Assembly (NCBI RefSeq): GCF_000189755.2
Contig: NZ_KI912183.1
Location: forward strand, 112,266 to 176,265
DNA length: 64,000 nucleotides
Source of the DNA: Desulfotomaculum nigrificans DSM 574
Lineage (GTDB): Bacteria; Bacillota; Desulfotomaculia; Desulfotomaculales; Desulfotomaculaceae
Direction: 5' to 3'
In this document: positions 53,268-61,159 of the stretch, one piece after another
How the letters are laid out: every line of letters begins with the position of its first letter
Numbering within the stretch: the stretch's first letter is position 1
Program-made: the position numbers and the translations under genes
Notes under the pieces: model-generated
What the model saw: the letters and a program-made list of their open reading frames with translations, nothing else
Database searches by the model: none
What the model was told of the DNA's origin: nothing

Positions 53268-54212
53268 TTGGAGTTTAAGCCCATTAACAGGACAAACGAC
53301 TACGCCTTTAAAAGGATACTCGGATCGGAAGAGGGCAAAGAGGCACTAATCAGTTTCCTTAACGCAGTTCTAAAGCCACCGCAGGGGCAGGAACTGCATG
53401 ATGTAGAATTACTGGACCGGGAGCTGGACCCTAAGTACCTGCTTGACAAAGCGGCCCGGCTGGACATACTGGCCAGGACAGCCGCAGGAGCACTGGTAAA
53501 TGTGGAAGTTCAGATAGCGAATAAATATAACATTGACAAGCGCACTTTATTCTACTGGGCAGGACTTTATCACGGGCAGTTAAGCAGCGGGCAAGATTTC
53601 ATCCACCTCAGGAAAACCATCACCATAAACATCCTTGGCTTTGATTGGTTCAAAGGCAAGACAAAGTACCAACACACCTTCCGCATCAGGGAAGACGAGA
53701 CCGGTGAGTTACTGAACGATGAACTGGAAATTCATTTTTTGGAGTTGGAGAAGTTCATTAGGCTGAAACGCAGGCCGAAGGATGCGCTGGAAGAGTGGCT
53801 TTTGTACTTCAATAACATTGTTGGAGAAGAAATGGAGGAGATCGCTATGGGAAACCCCGGCATTCGCAAGGCCATGACCATTGAGCAGATATTCTTCAAG
53901 AACCAGCAAGAGCGCCGGTTGTATGAGCTTCGGGAAAAAGCCGCCAGGGACGAAATCTCTATGGTTAGCGGAGCAAGGGCTGAGGGTAAAGCTGAGGGTA
54001 AAGCTGAGGGATTGGTAGAGGGTAAGGCAGAAATGGCTAAGGATGCCATCTGCAAGTACCTAGATGCAAGGTTCCCTAAGATGTCCATCGACTTGCAAGC
54101 TGAGGTTCAGAGAATTAATGACTTAGTAATCCTGGATAAAATCATTAACAAAATCTACACAGTTAATAGCCTGGATGAAGCGGCAGCTATCGTCAGGGAG
54201 GCAACCAAATAA
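53268..54212 (+). CDS. Rpn-family PD-(D/E)XK nuclease, intact copy D
   Basis: 314 residues from TTG 53268 after AAAGGGGGG. It is annotated elsewhere as a PDDEXK_2 transposase-like or recombination-promoting nuclease. N-terminal KPINRTNDYAFKRILGSEEG, then the catalytic region with Asp66 (AARLDILAR) and Glu80-x-Gln82 (NVEVQIANKY), FYWAGLYHGQLSSGQDF and INILGFDWF. From residue 194 (internal ATG 53847) a helical part, the repeat AEGKAEGKAEGLVEGK and a C-terminal domain follow. Known Rpn proteins are DNA endonucleases with antiphage activity, held in check by their own C-terminal fragment. This is the only unbroken copy of four. Own promoter (TATAAT 53223) and terminator. Confidence 0.88.
   Translation: MEFKPINRTNDYAFKRILGSEEGKEALISFLNAVLKPPQGQELHDVELLDRELDPKYLLDKAARLDILARTAAGALVNVEVQIANKYNIDKRTLFYWAGLYHGQLSSGQDFIHLRKTITINILGFDWFKGKTKYQHTFRIREDETGELLNDELEIHFLELEKFIRLKRRPKDALEEWLLYFNNIVGEEMEEIAMGNPGIRKAMTIEQIFFKNQQERRLYELREKAARDEISMVSGARAEGKAEGKAEGLVEGKAEMAKDAICKYLDARFPKMSIDLQAEVQRINDLVILDKIINKIYTVNSLDEAAAIVREATK
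53847..54212 (+). CDS. Intragenic RpnS-like frame inside copy D
   Basis: ATG 53847 is in frame with the nuclease and preceded by GGAGGAGATCGCT, a stronger site than that of the main TTG start. It would give 121 residues: MGNPGIRKAMTIEQIFFKNQ, helix, four AEGK-like units and the C-terminal domain. The same start is kept in all four copies. In characterised Rpn systems such an internal product is the antitoxin. Here it is a prediction. Confidence 0.55.
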   Translation: MGNPGIRKAMTIEQIFFKNQQERRLYELREKAARDEISMVSGARAEGKAEGKAEGLVEGKAEMAKDAICKYLDARFPKMSIDLQAEVQRINDLVILDKIINKIYTVNSLDEAAAIVREATK

Positions 54213-54328
54213 GCAAGAAAATGTCAGATAACCAAAAGCCCTGGAAGGAGAATAATCTCTTTCCGGGGTTTCTTTGTTTGGAAGGAGGGAGTGCAGTTAA
54301 ATTTAATTGTACTCCTATTAAAAAGTGC

Positions 54329-54359
54329 TTGACTTGGAGTTAACTCCAAGTAATAAGCT
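54329..54359 (+). promoter_or_regulatory. MerR-type promoter/operator
   Basis: TTGACT (54329-54334), a 19-bp spacer and TAAGCT (54354-54359). Between them is the perfect palindrome CTTGGAGTTAACTCCAAG (54333-54350). An over-long 19-bp spacer with a central dyad is the hallmark of MerR-family activation; this dyad resembles those of AdhR-like regulators. Confidence 0.8.
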
Positions 54360-54378
54360 ATTATGCGGAGGTGAATTT

Positions 54379-54777
54379 ATGACTATTACGGAAGTATGTG
54401 AACAACTTAATATCTCACCAGATACGTTACGTTATTATGAAAGAATTGGGCTGATACCGCCTGTAAAACGAAATGAAAGAGGTGTTAGAGATTACGGAGA
54501 AATAGATTTAAATTGGATTGAGTTTATAAAATGCATGAGGAGTGCCGGGCTTTCGATTGAAGTACTGATGGAGTACGTTCAACTTTGCATGCAGGGAGAT
54601 AAAACCGTCCAAGCCAGAAAAGAAATTCTACAGGAGCAGAGGGATCAACTTGTAGTCAAGATAGAAGAAATGAAAAAAACCTTGGACATGCTGAACCACA
54701 AAATAGAAGTTTACGAAAGCACTGTTTTGAAAAAAGAGAAAGAACTGATACAAAGTGGGGACTATGAATTACCGTGA
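54379..54777 (+). CDS. MerR-family regulator (AdhR-like)
   Basis: ATG 54379 (132 residues) after GGAGGTG. The N-terminal winged helix reads TITEVCEQLNISPDTLRYYERIGLIPPV; then a linker and a long dimerisation coiled coil (QARKEILQEQRDQLVVKIEEMKKTLDMLNHKIEVYE). No Cys pair for metals, so it senses something else, in relatives reactive aldehydes. It probably controls its own operator and the cupin, decarboxylase and aldo/keto reductase genes downstream, all of which are now broken. Confidence 0.88.
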   Translation: MTITEVCEQLNISPDTLRYYERIGLIPPVKRNERGVRDYGEIDLNWIEFIKCMRSAGLSIEVLMEYVQLCMQGDKTVQARKEILQEQRDQLVVKIEEMKKTLDMLNHKIEVYESTVLKKEKELIQSGDYELP

Positions 54778-54781
54778 TTTT

Positions 54782-54828
54782 GGAATTGTCAAATTCAGTT
54801 TAGTCCCTAAACTGAATTTGACAATTCC
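54782..54828. other. 47-nt perfect hairpin after merR
   Basis: 22-nt arms (54782-54803 and 54807-54828), beginning GGAATTGTCAAATTC, are perfect inverted copies around a TCC loop. No T-run follows (ATCTTTG), so it is not a standard terminator. It lies between merR and the cupin gene. Confidence 0.7.
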
Positions 54829-54880
54829 ATCTTTGATAATCAGAAAGTAACATTAGAAAAAATTTAAAGGAGAATAAAAC

Positions 54881-55291
54881 ATGGACAAATCAAAAAGTGA
54901 AAGTGTAATCTTCCCAAAAGGCGAAAAAATTACGAATGACTATTTTATAGGGACAGCCTGGCTTGAAATGCTGGTTTCTAATGACAGTATCTTTAATTGC
55001 CCAATCGGTAATGTAACTTTTTAGCCTGGCGCAAGAAATAATTGGCATAAACATCCAGGTGGGCAGATTCTGCTTGTCACCGGCGGCAAAGGATATTATC
55101 AGGAAGAAGGTAAGCCTGTACAAGTAATCAAGGAAGGCGACGTTGTAAAAATCCATCCGGATGTGAAACATTGGCATGGTGCTACACCGGATAGCTGGTT
55201 TGCACATATCGCAATAAGTACTAATCCCCAAAAGGGAGACGCCGAATGGCTGGAACCCGTAACGGATGAAGAATATAACAATTTAAAATAA
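54881..55291 (+). pseudogene. Cupin-domain protein gene with in-frame TAG
   Basis: ATG 54881 after AAAGGAG. The frame reads a cupin of 136 codons: EKITNDYFIGTAWLEMLV, then TAG at 55022-55024 where relatives usually have Glu in a 'F-E-PGARNNWHxHPGG' motif, then PGARNNWHKHPGGQILLVTGG, GDVVKIHPDVKHWHGATP and TAA 55291. A single G-to-T change (GAG to TAG) explains it. Metal-ligand His are all kept, so inactivation looks recent. Confidence 0.85.
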
Positions 55292-55360
55292 CATGACAGA
55301 CAGGATTCCAAAACGATTTTATCGGTAGCACCCGCAAGTTAAGGATGACAGGCTTATGAA

Positions 55361-55560
55361 ATGGGAAAGAATGCTAAAAACCTTTGTACCTTGGGCGGAT
55401 GTGAAAATCAGGTTCGCGGACATATTCAGGGAAATGTCAATATGGGCAATGACAAAGAAACTCTTCTGTCAGCGCTGACCCAGTGTATGCTTATATCGGT
55501 TTTCCCAGAACTTTGAATGCACTTGCCTGCATTAATGAAATTATTCCGGAAAATAAGTAA
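55361..55560 (+). pseudogene. Carboxymuconolactone decarboxylase-family remnant
   Basis: The frame from 55361 reads LGGCENQVRGHIQGNVNMGNDKETLLSALTQC and then shifts near 55483; the next frame continues YAYIGFPRTLNALACINEII to TAA 55560. Both parts match the CMD/AhpD-like family. The N-terminal half is missing. It lies between the cupin and the aldo/keto reductase, a common trio in Clostridia. Confidence 0.75.
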
Positions 55561-55581
55561 AAGTTAAGGAGAAATATAGAT

Positions 55582-55728
55582 ATGGAAAAGAAAAAATTAG
55601 GATTTGGATTCATGCGTTTACCGGTAAAGAGCCAGAATGATCCAGCAAGTATTGATATGGATATGTTAAAGCAAATGGTTGATACTTTTTTGCAAAGAGG
55701 CTTTACTTATTTTGATACAGCTTATATG
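55582..55728 (+). pseudogene. Aldo/keto reductase, fragment 1 (codons 1-49)
   Basis: ATG 55582 after AAGGAG. It reads MEKKKLGFGFMRLPVKSQ...FLQRGFTYFDTAYM, the start of a Fe-S aldo/keto reductase including the catalytic Asp (FDTAY). It is cut by an IS3 element; ATG at 55726-55728 is the left target duplication. The rest of the gene is at 57253-57363 and 60017-60916. Confidence 0.93.
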
Positions 55729-55794
55729 TGACCTTACCGCGATTTTATGGACACATAGAACGTGTGATACAATAAAATCACGGAGGTGTCCTAA

Positions 55795-56079
55795 ATGAGA
55801 ACATTTGATAAAGAATACAAAATTATGGCAGTCAATCGTGTGAAGGCGGGGGAAAAGTCTGCCGCTGAGGTAGCCAGGGAACTAGATTTAAGTCCCACCA
55901 CGCTATATGGGTGGATAAGGAAGTTCGGTAAACACGGCGAAAATGCCTTTCCCGGAAGCGGTCACCTGCACAAGGCTGACGATGAGTTGCGTAGGCTTCG
56001 TAAAGAAATTATGGATCTGAAAGAGGAAAACGCCATCTTAAAAAAGGCGGCAGCCTACTTCGCCAAAAACCAGAAATAG
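55795..56079 (+). CDS. IS3 transposase OrfA
   Basis: 94 residues with a helix-turn-helix (AAEVARELDLSPTTLYGWIRKFG) and a leucine-zipper-like end (LRRLRKEIMDLKEENAILKKAAAYF). It binds the IS ends. Near its end the slippery heptamer A-AAA-AAG (56040-56046) is in the right phase for a -1 shift into the orfB frame, which is open from there, giving the OrfAB transposase. Confidence 0.93.
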   Translation: MRTFDKEYKIMAVNRVKAGEKSAAEVARELDLSPTTLYGWIRKFGKHGENAFPGSGHLHKADDELRRLRKEIMDLKEENAILKKAAAYFAKNQK

Positions 56080-56093
56080 AACGCTTTCGTTTC

Positions 56094-56930
56094 ATGGAGG
56101 CACACCGCTCCGAATTTCGGGTTGCGAAGATGGCTGAGGTGCTCCAGGTATCAAGGAGCGGTTTTTACGCATATTTAAGGCGACCCAAAAGCAATCGAGA
56201 AATAGAAAATGAGTTGCTGCTCGAAAAGATAAAGGCTATCTACAAGAAGAACCACGCTATATACGGATATCCTCGCATAACCAACGAACTAAAGAACGAC
56301 GGCGCACCTAGCAAAAATCGTGTATACAGGCTGATGAGAAAAAACGGCATCAAATCAAAGACCGTAAAAAAATATAAGGCAACGACTAACTCAAATCATA
56401 ACCTCCAGGTTGCTGAAAATCTGCTTAACCGCGAATTTACAGCAAATAAGCCAAATCAAAAGTGGGTAAGTGATATCACCTATGTTGCAACCGATGAAGG
56501 GTGGCTGTACCTCGCCGGTGTTATGGATTTGTGCGGCAGGCCAATCGTTGGCTTTGCCATGGCCGAGCACATGAGAAAGTCACTTGTCATAGAAGCCCTA
56601 AACCAGGCCATAGGCAGAACTGGTGCGAAAGAAGGGCTATTGGTACATTCCGATCGCGGTGTCCAATATGCCAGCAGAGAATATCAGGCCATACTAAATG
56701 AAAATAAATTTATATGTAGCATGAGCCGCAAAGGGAACTGCTATGACAACGCTCCTATGGAATCATTCTGGGGCAAGCTCAAACAAGAGTGGTTGTACGG
56801 TAAGCGGTTTAAGACGCGGGCCGAAGCCAAGGCAGCCATATTTGAATATATCGAAGTCTTTTACAACCGACGGCGCATACATTCTAGCAACTGTTACAAA
56901 ACACCGATGGAAGTTATAAAGGCAGCGTGA
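56094..56930 (+). CDS. IS3 transposase OrfB (DDE integrase core)
   Basis: 278 residues from ATG 56094, but the frame is open from the frameshift site at 56046, so most product is expected as an OrfAB fusion. HTH_21 region (ENELLLEKIKAIYKKNHAIYGYPRI), then rve core with DDE residues in WVSDITYV, VHSDRGVQY and PMESFWGKLKQE. Intact, so this IS may still be active. Confidence 0.94.
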   Translation: MEAHRSEFRVAKMAEVLQVSRSGFYAYLRRPKSNREIENELLLEKIKAIYKKNHAIYGYPRITNELKNDGAPSKNRVYRLMRKNGIKSKTVKKYKATTNSNHNLQVAENLLNREFTANKPNQKWVSDITYVATDEGWLYLAGVMDLCGRPIVGFAMAEHMRKSLVIEALNQAIGRTGAKEGLLVHSDRGVQYASREYQAILNENKFICSMSRKGNCYDNAPMESFWGKLKQEWLYGKRFKTRAEAKAAIFEYIEVFYNRRRIHSSNCYKTPMEVIKAA

Positions 56931-57252
56931 TCGCTAAATGTTGGTGCATAAAACTAACCCTTGGTCGCCCTTGACATGGAGCCTCGCACCCGTGTTTCCA
57001 AGGGCCAAGGGCAACCCAGCTTCGCTTAGTGCCCCTTGCCATGAAAGGCTAACACGGGCATTCTCCATGTCAAGGGTCTCCGCTATCGCTCCAATAAACG
57101 ACCATGATCATATATCAAGGTGGTACTCCGGCGAATTAAAAAGCCACCTTCACCTTAACATAACATACTAAATATTATATAATTAAGCAATTTTGTGAGA
57201 CAGTTAGATATTGTGCGTTTTTAGTGTCTATTGATTCGGGGTAGGTTCAATG

Positions 57253-57363
57253 TATCATATGGGTAAGAGCGAGATAGCTATTAGAGAAGCTTTAGTAAAA
57301 CGTCATAAAAGAGACAGTTTTACTATAGCCACAAAATTGCCAGTGATGTTTTTAAAAACCAGG
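57253..57363 (+). pseudogene. Aldo/keto reductase, fragment 2 (37 codons)
   Basis: Between the two IS elements the frame continues YHMGKSEIAIREALVKRHKR and DSFTIATKLPVMFLKTR. It ends in CCAGG (57359-57363), the left target duplication of the IS21 element. Confidence 0.93.
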
Positions 57364-57470
57364 TGTTTATGGTAATTTAAAAGTACACCACAAAGGTTAT
57401 TGAAAAAACCCCCACCTTAGCCGATAATCCTCATAGAGCAAAATTACAGCTATGTGAGGAGCCGGGAGAG

Positions 57471-59056
57471 ATGATCAAGTTGATTCAAAAACAAAATATA
57501 CTCATCATGTATTACCGGGAGGGAAAGTCCCAGCGGGAAATTGCCAGATTGTTGGGTGTGGATCGAAAAACGGTCCGCAGATACATCAATAAATACGAAG
57601 AAAAGCGAAAGGAGTTGGAACAATCCTCTGGCCTAGTAGATCCCGGGGAACTAATTCAGGAAATTGTAGAACCCCCCAAGTATACCGTAGGAAACAGGCC
57701 CAAGCGGAAAGTTACTGAAGATATTCAAAGCCTAATAAAAAACATTTGGATGAAAATGAACAGAAACGGAGGAATGGCCAACATAAACAAGTTAAAAAAT
57801 AATTGATATTTATGAAGCCCTAGTGGAAGACAATATAGACATCAGCTATAGCAGCGTTAAACGAATTGTACGATCGCTGGAACAGAAAGCCAAAGAAGCC
57901 TTTATTAAAGAGTCTTACATACCGGGTGATGTCTGCGAGTTCGACTGGGGAGAAGTAAAACTGACAATTGGCGGAAAGCTCCAGATACTTCAAATGGCTG
58001 CATTTACATCTGCCTATGGTAATTACCGATATGCATATTTGTTTACTAAACAGAAAACTGAATGTTTTCAGGAGGCACATGCCCGGTTCTTTCAAGAAGT
58101 AGGTGGGGTATACCAGACCCTAGTGTATGACAACATGAAGGTGGCTGTTAAACGATTTGTTGGCACAGAAAAAGAGCCCACTGAAGGATTGTTACAATTA
58201 TCCATCTACTATGGCTTTCGTTACCGGTTTTGCAATGTCCGTAGGGGTAATGAAAAAGGTCATGTTGAGCGTAGCGTAGATGTGATCCGCCGTAAAGCCT
58301 TTGCATTCAAGGATACATTCGAGAGCTTGGACGAGGCCAATAATTACCTGTTAAAGATATGTAATAAACTAAATGCTAAGCCCCAAGATACCCGTGATGG
58401 ACAGTCAGCACTGGCTTGTTTAGAGCAGGAACGTGCCAACCTGTTAACCTTACCCCCAATGTTTGATTCAGCCCGTGTAGTAAATGCCCGTGTGGACAAG
58501 TATGCCACCATTGTGGTAGACCAAAACCATTACTCAGTTCCTGATCATTTAGTTGGTGAACTTGTCATGGTTAAAATCTACTCCAGCCGAATCTGCTGCT
58601 TCTACAAAGATGCAAAAATTGCTGAACATGCCAGGCTTACCGGCTGCCATGAGTGGCGATTGGAACTTAGTCACTACCTGGAGACATTAAAGAAAAACCT
58701 GGTGCATTAGCCGGTAGTATGGCTTTGCAGCAGGCAGACCAAAAATTAAACAAATCTTTGAAACCTATTATACCAAGAAAGAGAAAGAATTTATAGAGCT
58801 AATGCAATATATAAAGGACGGGACATCACTTTCGGATGTAGAGAAAAGTATAACTGAACTGTGTAAGATCCACCCAAGCTATGTAACTACGGATAAAATT
58901 AAAGCATTGTGCGCTAAACGCCGGGAAAATACCCCGGAGATTGCAATCATTTCACAGGTCGCACAGGATATAACTGACCAAGCTATACAACATTTAAAAA
59001 TGTACGATAAATTGTTTAATACCCAAAACTTAGCACCCAAGGAGGCCATTGCGTGA
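57471..59056 (+). pseudogene. IS21 transposase IstA, frameshifted at three A-runs
   Basis: About 528 codons in total. Part 1 (57471-57806) has the HTH (YYREGKSQREIARLLGVDRKTVRRYI). The frame breaks in an A6 run near 57795; part 2 (to 58710) has the rve core (DVCEFDWGEVKLTI, LVYDNMKVAVKRF, NEKGHVERSVDVIRRKAF). It breaks again at A5 runs near 58692 and 58746 before the C-terminal part (58802-59056, FIELMQYIKDGTSLSDVEK...). All three breaks are single-base indels in poly-A, so either the gene is dead or the assembly has homopolymer errors. Confidence 0.88.
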
Positions 59057-59832
59057 GTGCTGCGACCCGTAAAGAGTGGAAAGAAGCCATAATAGAATAC
59101 AGCAAAGAATTAAAACTACCTGCTATTCGCAAATACCTTGAGGAATATGTTCAAGAAGCCTGTCAGCGTGATGCCTGTTATGAAGAATTTCTGGCACAAC
59201 TGCTGCAAAAGGAGTGTGATGCAAGGCGGGAGGCCTCACGGTACAACCGTATTCGCCTGGCCCAATTTACCCATAAGAAATATTTGGAGGACTTATCAAT
59301 TAAGGATCTACCGGAGGACGCACAGAAGAAACTGAAGATACTTAAGACGTTGGATTTCCTTAGGGAAGGGCGGAACGTAATATTAGCAGGTAGTCCCGGC
59401 ACCGGTAAAACCCATGTTGCCATAGGACTTGGCATCAAAGCCTGCCTGGAGGGCTACAAAGTATGGTTTACAACAGTTCCCCTACTAATTAGCCGGATCA
59501 AGGAATGCAGAGCAGAACAGACATTACGCACCTTCCAAAACAGATTCGAGAAATATGACCTGGTTATCGCGGACGAGATGGGCTACATCTCCTTCGACAA
59601 AGAAGGTTCTGAGCTGTTGTTTACCCACCTGTCACTTCGGGCCGGGAGAAAATCCACTATTATCACTACAAACCTTTCTTTTGAGCGATGGGGGGAAATA
59701 TTCCAGGATCCGGTTATGACTGCAGCTATGATTGACCGTTTAACACATCAATCATACATAATTAATATGAATGGGAATTCCTATCGAATGAAAGAAACAA
59801 AGGAGTGGTTGCAGAAGCAGCAATTGGCCTAA
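59053..59832 (+). CDS. istB: IS21 helper ATPase IstB
   Basis: 259-residue AAA+ ATPase of the DnaC-like IstB family: Walker A LAGSPGTGKTHVAIGLG, Walker B LVIADEMGY, sensor TTNLSFERW. It helps IstA choose and join target DNA. The GTG start overlaps the istA frame by 4 bp. Intact. Confidence 0.95.
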   Translation: MSAATRKEWKEAIIEYSKELKLPAIRKYLEEYVQEACQRDACYEEFLAQLLQKECDARREASRYNRIRLAQFTHKKYLEDLSIKDLPEDAQKKLKILKTLDFLREGRNVILAGSPGTGKTHVAIGLGIKACLEGYKVWFTTVPLLISRIKECRAEQTLRTFQNRFEKYDLVIADEMGYISFDKEGSELLFTHLSLRAGRKSTIITTNLSFERWGEIFQDPVMTAAMIDRLTHQSYIINMNGNSYRMKETKEWLQKQQLA

Positions 59833-60016
59833 TTTATTAGGCAGAACCCCTCGTGTATACTGTATTCAAATTGACACGATCATGCTTTGCATTGTCACGA
59901 TTAATGAGATAACGTAAAAAACTGTGGATAATTCAATGAAAGCATAACTCTTGTTGTTAAGTGGGGGAATTTTTAATAGCCACATGGGGGAATTTTGAGT
60001 TGACAAATACACCAGG

Positions 60017-60916
60017 GAAGATCAGGAAAGAATTTTTAACGAACAGTTGGAAAAATGTGGTGTAGATTACTTCGATTACTATCTTCTTCATAACCTGGGT
60101 GTAGCGCATTATGAGATAGCCCAAAAATTAGATAGTTTTGCATTTATTCAAGAAAAGAAAAAAGAAGGGAAAATTAGACAGATTGGATTTTCTTATCATG
60201 ATAATGCGGATTTATTAGAGGAAATCTTGACAGCACATCCGGAAGTAGATTTTGTACAGTTACAGATTAATTATCTGGATTGGGACAATGAAAGCATTCA
60301 GTCAAGGAAATGCTACGAAGTAGCAAGAAAACATAATAAACCGGTTATTGTTATGGAACCTGTCAAAGGCGGTACACTTGCGAAAGTGCCTGAAAAAGCA
60401 GAGAAATTATTTAAGGAATATCATCCTGACATGTCCATACCATCATGGGCTATCCGTTTCGCGGCAAGTCATGAGGGAATTATGATGGTATTAAGTGGGA
60501 TGTCTAATATGGAGCAGCTACTGGATAATACAGGATATATGCAGGAGTTTAAGCCTTTTGTAAAGGAAGAATATGATATTGTAAAAAAGGCGGTTGGGAT
60601 TATTAACGAAGCTGTTGCGATACCGTGTACAGCCTGCCAGTACTGTGTAGAGGGCTGTCCGAAAAACATAGCTATTCCGAAGTATTTTGCATTATACAAT
60701 ACGGAAAAGCAGTCCCTGAACTCCGGTTTTTCCACACAAAGAGTATATTATGATAATTATACAAAAACACATGGAAAAGCATCAGACTGTATTGGATGCA
60801 AACAGTGTGAAAGAAATTGTCCACAGCATATTGAGATTACAAAATGTTTAAAGGAGGTAGCTGATACTTTTGAAGCAGAACTTCCCTTCCGCAGACAGGG
60901 AATAGAAAAACCTTAA
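60017..60916 (+). pseudogene. Aldo/keto reductase with 4Fe-4S domain, fragment 3 (299 codons)
   Basis: It continues directly from TR of fragment 2: [59 protein letters not shown], then a C-terminal ferredoxin-like part with [18 protein letters not shown] and [17 protein letters not shown]. Joined, the three pieces give 385 residues without a frame break. This piece could be translated only from an internal start and lacks the catalytic Asp/Tyr of the N-terminus, so it is presumably inactive. Confidence 0.93.
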
Positions 60917-61010
60917 GAAGTCTACAAATCGCCCATGCTATGGGTTTAAGTAACACCACCATATCATTCCCAAAATAAACATATTAGGGTTTTATAGAAT
61001 TCTTCACTCG

Positions 61011-61080
61011 GCGAACAGGTACCTGCTTTTTTCGACAAAAACTAAAATTTAGAGCCAACCGCGATGTGAGTGGTTGGCTT
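61011..61080 (+). repeat. REP-like element upstream of fliD
   Basis: CTCGGCGAACAGGTACCTGC, TTTTTTCGACAAAAACTAAA and an AGCCAACCGC...GTGGTTGGCT hairpin; nearly the same as 51487-51565. Confidence 0.75.
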
Positions 61081-61122
61081 TGTTTTATTAAATATTTAAG
61101 TTTTTTCATTCAATGCCGATGA
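61081..61122 (+). promoter_or_regulatory. Right copy of the duplicated segment with sigma-D promoter of fliD
   Basis: 61081-61114 duplicates 48095-48129. The sigma-D box is TTTAAG (61095-61100), about 14-15 bp, then GCCGATGA (61115-61122). The -35 is less good than those of flgM and flagellin. It lies 37 bp before the fliD start. Confidence 0.7.
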
Positions 61123-61159
61123 TATTATTAGTAGAGTAAGTAAGAAGGGTGTGATTTCA

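Larger units (their letters stand above)
55729..57249 (+). mobile_element. IS3-family insertion sequence (1,521 bp)
   Basis: The ends begin TGACCTTACCGCGATTTTAT (left) and, read from the right on the other strand, TGAACCTACCCCGAATCAAT: imperfect 26-bp inverted repeats with 19 matches and TG..CA termini. It is flanked by a 3-bp duplication ATG (55726-55728 and 57250-57252). It carries orfA, orfB and a 319-bp noncoding tail with a large palindrome (56968-57076). Removing it and one ATG restores the aldo/keto reductase frame. Confidence 0.95.
57364..60011 (+). mobile_element. IS21-family insertion sequence (2,648 bp)
   Basis: Begins TGTTTATGG and ends GACAAATACA (TG..CA). A 5-bp target duplication CCAGG flanks it (57359-57363, 60012-60016). 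It carries istA (frameshifted) and istB. The right end has tandem GTGGGGGAATTTT words (59960-59998), typical multiple terminal repeats. A second copy of the right end lies inverted at 63811-64000. Confidence 0.95.

Noticed and set aside
55022..55024. TAG in the cupin read as pyrrolysine
   Set aside because: Some Peptococcaceae do encode Pyl, but the position is a Glu in relatives, one base change explains it, and the neighbouring genes are also decaying.
56938..57171. 77-codon frame after IS3 orfB
   Set aside because: It lies in the large palindrome and has no ribosome site; better explained as structured noncoding DNA.
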